NCBI RefSeq assembly: GCF_000196495.1
Contig: NC_011312.1
Span: 1,302,001-1,366,000, forward strand
DNA from: Aliivibrio salmonicida LFI1238
GTDB taxonomy: Bacteria > Pseudomonadota > Gammaproteobacteria > Enterobacterales > Vibrionaceae
Reading direction: 5' to 3'
Length of the DNA: 64,000 nucleotides
A program made the position numbers and the translations under genes. Shown piece after piece: positions 9,136 to 17,906 of the stretch. Below the pieces are notes generated by a model. It saw nothing but the letters and a program-made list of their open reading frames with translations. It had not been told where the DNA came from and did no database searches. How positions within the stretch are numbered: the first letter of the stretch is position 1; every line of letters begins with the position of its first letter.

Positions 9136-9241
9136 GTTTATTTATGTTCAACTTATTGTGAAATGATCCAATTTATTGTTTTTATTTTGTGATTGTAAAT
9201 TAGTGTTTTTTTAATTTACTGATTTTGTTGGCTATTATTTT

Positions 9242-9257
9242 TGGCATCTATCTTGCC
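9242..9257 (+). promoter_or_regulatory. Sigma-54-type promoter of hcp
   Basis: TGGCATCTATCTTGCC matches the RpoN -24/-12 pattern (TGGCAY-N5-TTGCN), with GG (9243-9244) and GC (9255-9256) in the required spacing. It lies 61 bases upstream of the hcp ATG. Type VI hcp genes in Vibrio are known to be driven by RpoN with the VasH activator. Confidence 0.65.
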
Positions 9258-9318
9258 TTATTACATTCATATCGTGATTAACACGACTCTAATCGAATTT
9301 AAAATAAGGAATAAATAG

Positions 9319-9840
9319 ATGCCAACTCCAGCGTATATGTCAATAAAAGGCGAAGTTCAGGGTGACATCACTAAAGATGCGTATTCAGCAGATTCAATAG
9401 GGAATACGTGGCAAGAAGCACACATTGATGAGTTTCTTGTTCAAGAACTTGATCATGTATTAACGGTTCCACGTGATCCTCAAAGTGGCCAGCCAACAGG
9501 TCAACGAGTTCACCGTCCTGTGATTGTAACTAAACAACAAGACCGCTGTTCTCCATTGTTGTTTAACTCATTAGTTTCAGGTGAAAAATTACCAGAGTGC
9601 AGTATCAACTTCTACCGTACGTCTATTTCTGGTAAGCAAGAGCACTATTACACAATCAAATTGATTGATGCACTGCTTGTAGATATGCAAACTCGCATGG
9701 CTCATTGTCAAGATGCTGCAACGTCAGATCGTGTAACAGAAGAAGTGCTTAAGTTTACTTACCGTGCAATTGAAGTGACTCACGAAACGTGTGGCACGGC
9801 AGGTAATGATGATTGGCGCGCACCACGCGAAGCGGGTTAA
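9319..9840 (+). CDS. hcp: Hcp, type VI secretion tube protein
   Basis: Hcp forms hexameric rings that stack into the inner tube of the type VI secretion system and is secreted on firing. The 173 aa show the Hcp1 signature: an N-terminal MPTPAYMSIKGEVQGDI, the HRPVIVTKQQD segment and the FYRTSISGKQEHYYTIKL strand pair, close to V. cholerae Hcp (172 aa). AAGGA precedes ATG 9319. No vgrG, effector or sheath gene is adjacent, so this is an orphan hcp that probably serves a main cluster elsewhere. A sigma-54-type promoter precedes it and a strong terminator follows it. Confidence 0.95.
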   Translation: MPTPAYMSIKGEVQGDITKDAYSADSIGNTWQEAHIDEFLVQELDHVLTVPRDPQSGQPTGQRVHRPVIVTKQQDRCSPLLFNSLVSGEKLPECSINFYRTSISGKQEHYYTIKLIDALLVDMQTRMAHCQDAATSDRVTEEVLKFTYRAIEVTHETCGTAGNDDWRAPREAG

Positions 9841-9935
9841 TCTTAAGAACTAAGACCGATTTTTATTGTTTTTGTAGACTCTTTAATTAGAAAAAGTCTT
9901 AAGAAGAGAGTGGAAAGAACGACTGAAATGATAAG

Positions 9936-9968
9936 CCATATTGACAATTAGCAATATGGTTTTTTTTC
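9936..9968 (+). terminator. Intrinsic terminator downstream of hcp
   Basis: CCATATTG (9936-9943) and CAATATGG (9952-9959) form a perfect 8 bp stem followed by eight T. Confidence 0.8.
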
Positions 9969-10157
9969 TCTTTTTTTCTTGGGTCTTTTTTTATTTAAGA
10001 CTTTGGTGAGCAGCTCTCTCTGTGGTTCCGAAATAGGGAATCTGTCCATCAATTGGTTTTGAGCGTTTAAGAGTAATGATTTTTCCCATGCTTTAAATAT
10101 ATCAAACTCAAGCAAGATGGCATCGTTAATTTTTATGAACAATTCATAGTCTTTCAT
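9948..10157 (-). CDS. Small hypothetical protein
   Basis: A 69 aa protein with no family I recognise. The first two-thirds look helical and acidic/hydrophobic (LFIKINDAILLEFDIFKAWEKSL), while the C-terminus is very basic (NKKRPKKKREKKPYC), which would allow nucleic-acid or membrane-surface binding. GGAGG lies 7 bases before ATG 10157, a strong site that favours a real gene; the ATG at 10160 is only 4 bases away. It has no operon partner and its end overlaps the hcp terminator. Confidence 0.5.
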   Translation of the reverse strand: MKDYELFIKINDAILLEFDIFKAWEKSLLLNAQNQLMDRFPISEPQRELLTKVLNKKRPKKKREKKPYC

Positions 10158-10373
10158 CATGTGCCCTCCATTTTTAAGAACCTTAACATAGGTAATTTGT
10201 GATTGTAGCTTTATCTAGTTATAGAATTTTATATAAATTCATAAAAGTCATTCCTTAGTTATGAAAGAGTTATAAAATCATTATTTATCGTGCTTCTATT
10301 TACCGCCCACGCTTTATAGCGATATGCCATAATAGAACAAAGACAATTACGTTATCGAGAATGGGCAAAACGA

Positions 10374-12290
10374 ATGGGCGAACATTATTCGATCAGTAAA
10401 CAAAATTATGATGTGTTTCGTGTACCTAAAACAAAAGTCGATAAGATTGCTTTAGTGACAGAAGGTGGTGGTCAAAGGGGGATTTTCACCGCAGGAGTGC
10501 TGGATACGTTTTTAGAAGCCAAATTCAATCCATTTGCTTTATTGATTGGAACATCGGCAGGTTCGTTGAATTTGGCCTCTTACATCTGTGGGCATAAAGG
10601 ACACGCTTACCGGATCATTAATCAAATCACCCGCAGTCCTGATTTTTTTAAATTGTCTCGTTTTTTACTCTCTGGCGAAGGGATGGATCTGGATTGGTTA
10701 ATCGATAAAACCGAAGCCGATATTCCGTTAAACTGGACAGTAGGAGAAATGCACTTACATACCAAACAAGTACTTGCTGTTGCTGCTCATGCCACTAATT
10801 TTGAAACTAAGTACTTTGACTTATCGACCACAAATTGGAAAGATATTTTACGTGCCTCTTGCGCGATTCCTGCGTTGCATAAACAACCGGTGATCATGGA
10901 TAAAATGGAATGGGTTGACGGAGGATTAACGACGCCGATTCCTGTACAAGAAGCCTATGATAGAGGTTATCGTCACATTGTTGTTATCCGTACTGTTCCG
11001 GTTGAATTTAAAGAAAACCACGACTGGATGATGAAAGTCGCCAAGATGACTAAAAATGCCAAATTAAATCAAATGGCCGTGATGTTGATGAATCACGAAG
11101 AAAGCTACCGTAAAACGCAGGTATTTTTAGCTAATCCGCCGGATGATGTCACTATTTATGAGATTTCACCGAATAAGAACCTTGAATCTAAATTACTGGG
11201 AAGCACTAAAGAGCAATTAGATAACGATTATCAACACGGTAAAGATGTGGGGAAATTATTTCTAGAGGTGATTGCGCCTAAATTGAATTTAGAGCAAGCA
11301 CCGCAACCGCATATTCTTGTAAAAACACACGAAGATCGATTGAAAGAAGAGAACAGAAAACAAGATTATGAAGATCCGATTGATAAGATTTGGAGCAACA
11401 AAACGCACGGTGAAGTGCTCGGTGTTGATCGAATTGCCTTGAAGTGGATTAACATTAACGTTGGTGAAAAGAAACAGACGTTAGTGATCGTTAATGGTCG
11501 TAATGAAAGTTATTGGAAATACAAAGAAGCCATTCTTGAGTTAAGTCAGTATTTTAATATTTATACGTATGATCACCGTGGACAAGGTGAGTCAGGACGG
11601 ATAACGCAAGATCACGAATTAGGCCATGTGGATGACTTTCATGATTATGTGATGGATCTGTATATCTTTATGGAAAAGGTTGTCAGACCAAATTTAGAAG
11701 GAGAGTGCTTTATGCTTTCTCATTCGATGGGGGGAGCGGTGACCGCCCAATACCTTTCAAAATTTGATCATCCCGTAACGGCATCAGCGGCAACGTCACC
11801 AATGTTTGGTGTGTATATACCAGGCAAAGCGTATGGACTAAAAACTCAAACACTAAACTTACTTGATGTGTTGGCGAGTAAGCCTAACTATGCATTAGGG
11901 CAAAGTCATTTTAAGAAAGTTGAGTATGACGATAACGTATTAACTCACAGTAAAATAAGATATCAAATGTTTGTTGAGCTGTTTGAAAATATGCCGAATT
12001 TACGGTTAGGAGGCCCAAGTACTCATTGGATCACTGAATCTATAAAAGCAGGAAAAAAATGCATCGCTGAAGCTCATAAAATAAAAATTCCAATGCTGAT
12101 TTTACAAGCAGGAGACGATCTTGTTGTGAGTAATGTGGCTCAGCGAAGTTTTCATGAGAACAGTCATCTTTGTCATTTAGAAACAATCCCAGATTCGTAT
12201 CATGATATGTTGATAGAAGACGATAAACATCGAGATATTGTATTAAGAAAATTGATTAATTTCTTTAGTAGTGATTATAAGTTTTATTAA
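10374..12290 (+). CDS. Patatin-like phospholipase fused to a PldB-like lysophospholipase
   Basis: 638 aa with two lipid-hydrolase domains. Residues about 20-300 are a patatin domain of the YjjU type: oxyanion loop GGGQRG (31-36), nucleophile GTSAG (Ser61) and catalytic DGG (Asp182). Residues about 350-638 resemble E. coli lysophospholipase L2 (PldB): YDHRGQGESGR, nucleophile LSHSMGG (Ser451), LRLGGPSTHW, an Asp near 581-582 and His610 in SYHDML. Both catalytic sets look intact. There is no signal peptide, so it probably acts at the cytoplasmic face of the inner membrane. The fusion implies sequential removal of both acyl chains from a phospholipid. E. coli encodes the two activities separately. 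Confidence 0.88.
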   Translation: MGEHYSISKQNYDVFRVPKTKVDKIALVTEGGGQRGIFTAGVLDTFLEAKFNPFALLIGTSAGSLNLASYICGHKGHAYRIINQITRSPDFFKLSRFLLSGEGMDLDWLIDKTEADIPLNWTVGEMHLHTKQVLAVAAHATNFETKYFDLSTTNWKDILRASCAIPALHKQPVIMDKMEWVDGGLTTPIPVQEAYDRGYRHIVVIRTVPVEFKENHDWMMKVAKMTKNAKLNQMAVMLMNHEESYRKTQVFLANPPDDVTIYEISPNKNLESKLLGSTKEQLDNDYQHGKDVGKLFLEVIAPKLNLEQAPQPHILVKTHEDRLKEENRKQDYEDPIDKIWSNKTHGEVLGVDRIALKWININVGEKKQTLVIVNGRNESYWKYKEAILELSQYFNIYTYDHRGQGESGRITQDHELGHVDDFHDYVMDLYIFMEKVVRPNLEGECFMLSHSMGGAVTAQYLSKFDHPVTASAATSPMFGVYIPGKAYGLKTQTLNLLDVLASKPNYALGQSHFKKVEYDDNVLTHSKIRYQMFVELFENMPNLRLGGPSTHWITESIKAGKKCIAEAHKIKIPMLILQAGDDLVVSNVAQRSFHENSHLCHLETIPDSYHDMLIEDDKHRDIVLRKLINFFSSDYKFY

Positions 12291-12312
12291 ATACGATTAG
12301 AACATAGTATGA

Positions 12313-12353
12313 AAAAAGCCCTGTTTGAGACTCATCAAACAGGGCTTTTTTTA
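12313..12353. terminator. Bidirectional intrinsic terminator
   Basis: AAAAAGCCCTGTTTGA and TCAAACAGGGCTTTTTT form a long stem with flanking A/T runs. It ends the patatin fusion gene and originally also the convergent outer-membrane protein gene, now separated from it by an IS66 element. Confidence 0.85.
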
Positions 12354-12394
12354 TTTACGTAAAGTGGTTAAAACTTATGTAAGCGTGCGGGGAA

Positions 12395-13882
12395 CTACAC
12401 CTTGTCTTTTACATTCCAAGGTAAAAGTGAATCGATATCTGGCGATCCAACACATAAACGATCTAGACAATACCTAATATAATCGTAAGGGATTAATCCG
12501 TTTGCCTTTGCTGTTTCTACAATGCTGTAAAGCATTGCACTTGAATCTGCACCAGCCGTTGAACCCGAAAATAACCAGTTTTTCCGGCCGATAACAAACG
12601 GTTTAACCGCTCGCTCTGCTCGATTGTTATCAATAGATAACAATCCATCATCAATATAACGAACTAATTTATCCCATTGATTTAATGTATAGCTAATCGC
12701 CTCACCTAATTTTGTTTTAGGTGATACTCGACTAACTGCGCTATCAAGCCAATCACGGAGCTCTTTAAGTAAATCGCGGGCTTCTGTCTGCCTAGCAACA
12801 TACTTGGCTTCAGGGGAAGCCTCTTTTAATAACGATTCGATCCGGTATAGCTTTTGGATTTTACTCAATACCCAATCTGCACTCCCTGTTTTCCCTTTTA
12901 CTTGAACACGTTGAGCCTCAATAAATCGTCGACGTGCGTGTGCCCAACAGCCAACTAACATCGCTTCAGTTTGTTCATAACCTTGGTAACCATCGGTATG
13001 TAAATACCCGTTATAACCTTTTAAAAAGTTAACTGGATGGTAGCCATGCCTGCTAGATTGATAATCATAAAGTACAATTCCAGGCAAAACACCAGAGCCT
13101 GGAGAATCATAGCCAGAGCAGTAGACCCACATATAACATTTTGCTTTTTCAACATCCAACACATTTACCGTTGTTTCATCACAATGCAGAGTGGGTTGTT
13201 CAAGCAAAATACGATGTAACTCGTTATTAAGAGGGGTAAATAGTACCGAGCATTTTATTAACCAATCCGCCATCGTTCGCCGTCCAATAATGATACCCCA
13301 TTGCTGAAATAACGTTTCTTGACGATAAAGTGGAAGACTGTATTGAAATTTAGCCGTAATAATTTGAGCAAGTAAACTTGCGGTCGCAATCCCTTTAGGG
13401 ATTGGTGACGCTGGCATTGGGGCTTGTTTAATGTCTACTGAAGTATTGTTTTTTTCACAATTTCGGCAAGCATATTTAGGACGAACATGTTGAATAACTT
13501 CCACTTTAGCTGGTACAAATTCCAACTTTTCACTGATGTCTTTACCCATCGCATGCATCTCTAGACCGCAACACTTACAAGTTTTATCTTTTATGTCGTG
13601 GATAATAACAGTACGCGGTAAGTCTTCAGGTAAGCGTTGGCGTTTTGGCTTTTGACGAGTGTAGGTAATCGTTTGTGTGTCATCATTTTCAATGATGATT
13701 TCTTCTTCTGTTTCATTGAATAAATCAAATTGAGTCGAGTCAGATTCACTGCTTTTACCAAAGCGCTGATGTTGAGCCAGCCGAAATTGCTCTAGAAGAC
13801 GGTTATATTTATTTTCAAGCTGAAGCACAAGTGCTTTCAGCTCGTCAATGGTATCAGGAAGTGGTTTTATTTTATCAGTCAT
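12395..13882 (-). CDS. tnpC: IS66 transposase TnpC
   Basis: DDE transposase of 495 aa. It has an N-terminal coiled-coil (LKALVLQLENKYNRLLEQF), a zinc-binding IS66 domain (CKCCGLEM ... CRNCE), the DDE catalytic core with Asp in LHCDETTVNV and LHTDGYQGY and Glu in DNNRAERAVKPF, and the IS66 C-terminal segment. This is the full-length version; the copy at 48011-49499 has a one-base insertion. It lies 70 bases after tnpB on the same transcript. Confidence 0.95.
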   Translation of the reverse strand: MTDKIKPLPDTIDELKALVLQLENKYNRLLEQFRLAQHQRFGKSSESDSTQFDLFNETEEEIIIENDDTQTITYTRQKPKRQRLPEDLPRTVIIHDIKDKTCKCCGLEMHAMGKDISEKLEFVPAKVEVIQHVRPKYACRNCEKNNTSVDIKQAPMPASPIPKGIATASLLAQIITAKFQYSLPLYRQETLFQQWGIIIGRRTMADWLIKCSVLFTPLNNELHRILLEQPTLHCDETTVNVLDVEKAKCYMWVYCSGYDSPGSGVLPGIVLYDYQSSRHGYHPVNFLKGYNGYLHTDGYQGYEQTEAMLVGCWAHARRRFIEAQRVQVKGKTGSADWVLSKIQKLYRIESLLKEASPEAKYVARQTEARDLLKELRDWLDSAVSRVSPKTKLGEAISYTLNQWDKLVRYIDDGLLSIDNNRAERAVKPFVIGRKNWLFSGSTAGADSSAMLYSIVETAKANGLIPYDYIRYCLDRLCVGSPDIDSLLPWNVKDKV

Positions 13883-13952
13883 GTAGATGACTATATAACG
13901 ATAATACAGGTAATCAATCGGTTGCCTCCTATTCTTGACTGAGAATAACTAT

Positions 13953-14300
13953 TTAAAGGGTTGTTTGATAATGTACCGGTTGATGTCCTAAGATATCAAA
14001 ACCTTGTAATAGCAGTGTCAGTTGCTGCTCTGATAATGCTAACGTATCGTTATTTATATTTCGTGGCCATTTGAAGCGGTCTTCATCTAATCGCTTGTAC
14101 CATAAAGCGAATCCTGTTTTATCCCAATACAATATTTTGAGTTTATCACGAGGCTTATTGCAAAATATAAATAGAGCATCACTAAACGGTGATAGTTGCA
14201 TTTCTTGCTCAACAATCACGACAAGGCCATTAATGGCCTTGCGAAAATCGACAAAATCACGATGAAGATAAATGGTGGAAACATCAGTAAATACATTCAT
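13953..14300 (-). CDS. tnpB: IS66 accessory protein TnpB
   Basis: 115 aa IS66 Orf2 family protein (IYLHRDFVDFRKAINGLVVIV, LFIFCNKPRDKLKILYWDKTGFALWYKRL). It is needed for IS66 transposition but its biochemical role is not settled. It overlaps tnpA by 4 bases (ATGA), which indicates translational coupling. Confidence 0.93.
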   Translation of the reverse strand: MNVFTDVSTIYLHRDFVDFRKAINGLVVIVEQEMQLSPFSDALFIFCNKPRDKLKILYWDKTGFALWYKRLDEDRFKWPRNINNDTLALSEQQLTLLLQGFDILGHQPVHYQTTL

Positions 14301-14611
14301 GATTGATACCCTTTTAATAAGAGTCCTATCCAGTGAGGTTCAGTATTAGCTGGCAATGTTAATCGCAATTTTCCGATAGAAAGTTGAATATCTGGTAATT
14401 GTGGAGTGGCGATGATAGTTGATGTTAACGCTTCTACTTTCAAGAAAGTAGAAGCGTTAATCTTTTGTTTCCATCGTGCTTTACGTGCACTAAATGTCTT
14501 TGGCAGAATATTATGGTTACGACAAAATTCAGCGGCACTAAGCTTGCTAGATTGCTGAGATTCAAATAGAGCGTGCCATTGCTCTGGTGTTCTCTTTTTA
14601 TCTTTTTGCAT
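14297..14611 (-). CDS. tnpA: IS66 accessory protein TnpA
   Basis: 104 aa, first gene of the IS66 operon. The N-terminal part (TPEQWHALFESQQSSKLSAAEFCRNHNI) is a helix-turn-helix like that of IS3 OrfA proteins and is expected to bind DNA. The coding sequence contains a perfect inverted repeat (GCTTCTACTTTC / GAAAGTAGAAGC) that could fold in the mRNA. Confidence 0.92.
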   Translation of the reverse strand: MQKDKKRTPEQWHALFESQQSSKLSAAEFCRNHNILPKTFSARKARWKQKINASTFLKVEALTSTIIATPQLPDIQLSIGKLRLTLPANTEPHWIGLLLKGYQS

Positions 14612-14659
14612 AATTACGTTCTCGTTAAATGAAAGATCGTAAGATACGCATAATGAATT

Positions 14660-15643
14660 TTATTTGTTAGGTGTAGTTCCCCGCACGCTTACAAACTTAT
14701 AGTTTACACCGACAGTAACAATGTATTCTGATTCGTCATAAAAAGTAATATTTGAATCGGTTGAGCTGTAGCCTGCAAAAGAAATGAATGACCAATCTTG
14801 CCAATCCATAAATTTAGTATATTCATAAGCAGCAAAGAAGCTTAATTTATTGTCTTCACGAGTGTCGCCATAAATAGGGTTTTCAGCACCGAATGTTCGT
14901 TGATTGTAACCAGCAGTTAATACCAACTGGTGTCTTTGCATTAACTTGAAAAAACTCAGTTCAGCACCGTATTGATCGTAAGAGCTTGCTTTTCCGTCCG
15001 CAGATGAAGATTGGTAAATAACAGAAGGTAGGATGAATGAAGTACGACTTAGTGGTAAGCGATATTGACCTTTTAAGTAGATCGTATCCGCGTCTCTTTT
15101 TAGTATGTCTTCGACGTCATCATTCTCGATGTCTTTGGTGGCATAGGCGGTATCAATGGTAAAGTTTGAGCCTGCAATGTTATCGACTCTAAAACGAAAT
15201 GCGTTTCCTGAAGCATCTGTTTCTGTACGAGCAGAGCCTTCCAAGTATGGGTCTGCCCACGTCTTACTTGACATAATGGTTGGCAGAATAGAAACATCAA
15301 TCGCCATTCTTGATTCAAATTGATATTTATAGCCGACCTCAAGAACAACGGTACCTGTTGCCACATCTTGACGTGTTGTACCGACATGAACTTGTTGATT
15401 TAATTCTTGGCCAAACGTATAGGCAATGCTTCCAAGAGGAAAGGCCATAAAGTCACTGTCAGTGGATGCACTTTGTTTGTTTGATGTAATGGTATCATCA
15501 CCTTCGGTATTAAAATTGGAAGTTGAAGACGTAAATCCTGTCGTTAACGCAATTTCTCCACTAACCCCTTCTTTCTCTGCTAGCTTCGCCTGTGCGGGCA
15601 TACTCATTATGCAGGCAGTAAGAAGTAAATAGCGTAAGTTCAT
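14660..15643 (-). CDS. Outer-membrane beta-barrel protein (DUF2860-like), 3' end altered by IS66
   Basis: 327 aa with a signal peptide (MNLRYLLLTACIMSMPAQA) and alternating beta-strand pattern throughout, resembling the Vibrio DUF2860 family of unknown function. The present C-terminus reads NYKF followed by VSVRGTTPNK, and those last ten codons come from the IS66 inverted repeat and leader. Removing the element with one target duplication restores TAT AAG TTT TAA, so the native protein ended in Phe, the usual terminal signal for BAM-mediated barrel assembly. An IS982 element also sits 38 bases upstream of the ATG, so native promoter contact is probably lost. The gene is likely impaired in expression and folding. 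Confidence 0.8.
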   Translation of the reverse strand: MNLRYLLLTACIMSMPAQAKLAEKEGVSGEIALTTGFTSSTSNFNTEGDDTITSNKQSASTDSDFMAFPLGSIAYTFGQELNQQVHVGTTRQDVATGTVVLEVGYKYQFESRMAIDVSILPTIMSSKTWADPYLEGSARTETDASGNAFRFRVDNIAGSNFTIDTAYATKDIENDDVEDILKRDADTIYLKGQYRLPLSRTSFILPSVIYQSSSADGKASSYDQYGAELSFFKLMQRHQLVLTAGYNQRTFGAENPIYGDTREDNKLSFFAAYEYTKFMDWQDWSFISFAGYSSTDSNITFYDESEYIVTVGVNYKFVSVRGTTPNK

Positions 15644-15681
15644 TCTTCGTCATCCTTTGGTTACTATGATGTTAATAACTA

Positions 15682-16682
15682 ACCTGAATTCTGGATAAAA
15701 CATGCTTTAAGCGAGGATTAGTTCAAATTCACATTCTGATAGCTTAATTCGTGGCTTTTGTTTTTTTAAACAATAAGCCACAACGCCTGAAATTACATTT
15801 AGCATGAAACCAGTCACGCTACGATGACGGCTATGTTCAATTTGAGAGATATTCTTCAATTGGTCATTTATCGTTTCGATAATGTATCTCTTTGATAACA
15901 TAGCCTTATCAAAAGCACTTATCTCTTTTGCTTTCATGTTTTTTCGCGAGGTAGTCACTAAATCGACATCAGAGTTCTTTAAGCTCTCACTCAACTTTTT
16001 ACCTATGTACCCTTTATCAGCGTACAATTTCCCCGAGAGTTCTTTGCATAAATCAGGTACAGGAGTCCTATCATTTACATTGCCAGCTGTGATTTTCAGC
16101 GAAATAATTTCTCCAAGATGGTTAATCAATAAATGAAGTTTGAAGCCGAAAAACCATCCCATGGTACCTTTTCCTCTTTTCGCAACACCATCAAAGACTT
16201 TATGGCGAGGAATTCGAATGTTATGGCATACTTTAAGACTCGTGGAGTCAACAAAAGCAATGCCAGTCGGCTTACCTTTGATAGATTGAAAATAGGCACA
16301 CATTGGGGCGATTAGGCTAGGCATTTTGCTCACAAATCGAGTGTGGCTAAGTAAATTTGGAAAGTATCCTTTCCAATATTGATGAACTAACCCGATATAG
16401 AAGTTCTTGAAATCTCTATGATTTGATTGATGAAAAGCGATGACAATAGTCATACATTCACTAGTAGACATTACTGACTGACGTTTTCTTTTTCTCTCAC
16501 TAGCCTCAACAAGGTATTTTTCCCATTGAGATAAGAATTGATAACAAAAATCATCGACATCACAAAATATATCAACTAATTTATTCATCTTGCCCACCTT
16601 TTAAAATACGTTCAAATAATTCTTGGTCGAAAGATCTGATCGTTAGGTGGGCAATTAGTTCAGCCTTATCCAGAATTCAGGT
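15682..16682 (-). mobile_element. IS982-family element, copy 1 (1001 bp)
   Basis: Terminal inverted repeats ACCTGAATTCTGGATAA are perfect at both ends, and a 6 bp target duplication TAACTA flanks the element (15676-15681 and 16683-16688). One transposase gene lies on the - strand. It inserted just upstream of the outer-membrane protein gene. An inverted copy of the same 1001 bp length lies at 23365-24365. Confidence 0.93.
15707..16588 (-). CDS. IS982-family transposase
   Basis: 293 aa DDE transposase. The catalytic residues are in FVDSTSLKVC (Asp), YADKGYIGKKL (Asp) and IETINDQLKN (Glu), with the typical IS982 start MNKLVDIFCDVDDFCYQF. ATG 16588 is preferred over the in-frame GTG 16597 because AGGTGG precedes it. 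It differs from the second copy at one residue (His in LLSHTRF, where the other has Tyr). Confidence 0.93.
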   Translation of the reverse strand: MNKLVDIFCDVDDFCYQFLSQWEKYLVEASERKRKRQSVMSTSECMTIVIAFHQSNHRDFKNFYIGLVHQYWKGYFPNLLSHTRFVSKMPSLIAPMCAYFQSIKGKPTGIAFVDSTSLKVCHNIRIPRHKVFDGVAKRGKGTMGWFFGFKLHLLINHLGEIISLKITAGNVNDRTPVPDLCKELSGKLYADKGYIGKKLSESLKNSDVDLVTTSRKNMKAKEISAFDKAMLSKRYIIETINDQLKNISQIEHSRHRSVTGFMLNVISGVVAYCLKKQKPRIKLSECEFELILA

Positions 16683-16811
16683 TAACTACATTGAAACAGT
16701 TATAGTAGAAGTTATCAATGATGGCGAACCATAAGTCGCGATTATATTTTCATCTAAAAATAAATACGAACGAACCGCTTTGTATTCAAACAATGATCGT
16801 TGGCTATTTTT

Positions 16812-16859
16812 AAATAGGAACAAGTGTGCTTATTTGTTCTATTTTTCTTTTACGTTGAG
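16812..16859. promoter_or_regulatory. Imperfect inverted repeat upstream of the oxidoreductase gene
   Basis: AAATAGGAACAA and TTGTTCTATTT form a near-perfect hairpin followed by a T-rich run, about 45-85 bases before the downstream gene. It could be a leader terminator or an operator; the sequence does not decide. Confidence 0.3.
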
Positions 16860-16899
16860 GTGACTACACTGTCTCGATTAAAAATAATAGGATGAGGTA

Positions 16900-17895
16900 A
16901 TGACAGAGAAAAAAATAAAGTGGGGCATTGCAGGGCTTGGAAACATAGCGCACCGATTTGCTCAAGACTTAACAAGCAACAGTCAATGTGGAGAATTACA
17001 GGCCGTTGCTGCTAGAGATGTTGATAAAGCAGAGCGGTTTGCTACCCGTTATAAGGCGGTATCTCATTATGGTGATTATGAACAATTAGCGACGGATCCT
17101 ACCGTTGATATTGTTTATGTCGCGACAATTCATCCTTATCATAGACCCTTAGTGGAATTGTTTCTTTCTCACCATAAACACGTTTTAGTTGAAAAGCCTG
17201 CGTTTACTAATTACCAAGATTGGCAAGACATGCAGAAACTTGCTAAAGATAGCGGAGTGTTATTGCTTGAGGCGATGAAAACTGTTGTGTTCCCCGCTTA
17301 TCGAGAGTTGAAGACTTTTATGAATGAACACAAGATTGTCGTGGATTCCATAGAAGCCTCTTTCGGTAATGAAAGTGTGTATGATCCTAATATATTTGTA
17401 TTTAATCCTGAATTGTCAGGGGGAGCGACACTCGATGTCGGGGTATACGGCGTTTGGTTTTACTGTGATTTATGCCATTTCTTTGGTGAAGATGTCCCAA
17501 CACCGTCGGTCTCTATTACCGCAGAACACCCTGAATGGAGAGTTGATGAAAACGTGGAGTTTTTATTTGATGGAAAGATGAAAGGAAAAATAGGGGCGTC
17601 AATTTCAAAAAACTTACCAAGGAGCGCGATTTTAAAAGGCGATGGTGTTGAGATCGTCATACATGATAAATGGTGGAACCCTTCACGAATTGATGTTCAT
17701 TTAAGAGGTCAAACTCACACCATTACGCATAGCTGTGGTGGAGGGTTTGAACATGAAATAGATTACTGTTCAGAGTTATTATTAAACAATGCTCAAACTT
17801 CCTCAGTGCTTAATACTGAAATCAGTGGGCAGGTATTGTCTATACTAGAGCAAGCGTTAATCACCAACGGATATACACATTTAACGAAAAGATAA
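16900..17895 (+). CDS. Gfo/Idh/MocA-family oxidoreductase
   Basis: 331 aa NAD(P)-dependent dehydrogenase. The N-terminal Rossmann fold has IAGLGNIAHRFAQDL; ATIHPYHRPLV and VLVEKPAFTN (the EKP motif with the catalytic Lys) follow, and the C-terminal alpha/beta domain holds GGATLDVGVYG. It resembles the dihydrodiol dehydrogenase/glucose-fructose oxidoreductase subgroup, so a sugar or cyclitol substrate is likely but not determined. An SgrR-like regulator gene follows within 11 bases, suggesting one transcript and a sugar-related role. Confidence 0.85.
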   Translation: MTEKKIKWGIAGLGNIAHRFAQDLTSNSQCGELQAVAARDVDKAERFATRYKAVSHYGDYEQLATDPTVDIVYVATIHPYHRPLVELFLSHHKHVLVEKPAFTNYQDWQDMQKLAKDSGVLLLEAMKTVVFPAYRELKTFMNEHKIVVDSIEASFGNESVYDPNIFVFNPELSGGATLDVGVYGVWFYCDLCHFFGEDVPTPSVSITAEHPEWRVDENVEFLFDGKMKGKIGASISKNLPRSAILKGDGVEIVIHDKWWNPSRIDVHLRGQTHTITHSCGGGFEHEIDYCSELLLNNAQTSSVLNTEISGQVLSILEQALITNGYTHLTKR

Positions 17896-17906
17896 AATTG
17901 GGTGCA

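Larger units (their letters stand above)
12379..14692 (-). mobile_element. IS66-family element, copy 1 (2314 bp, intact)
   Basis: The terminal inverted repeats begin GTAAGCGTGCGGGGAACT and are the same at both ends. An 8 bp target duplication AAACTTAT flanks the element (12371-12378 and 14693-14700). It carries tnpA, tnpB and tnpC, all intact and read on the - strand. It inserted exactly before the TAA stop of an outer-membrane protein gene. Near-identical copies lie at 47200-49515 and from 63753 to the right edge. Confidence 0.95.

Noticed and set aside
15100..15387. A 95-codon frame on the same strand as the outer-membrane protein gene
   Set aside because: Out of frame within the barrel gene; no ribosome site.
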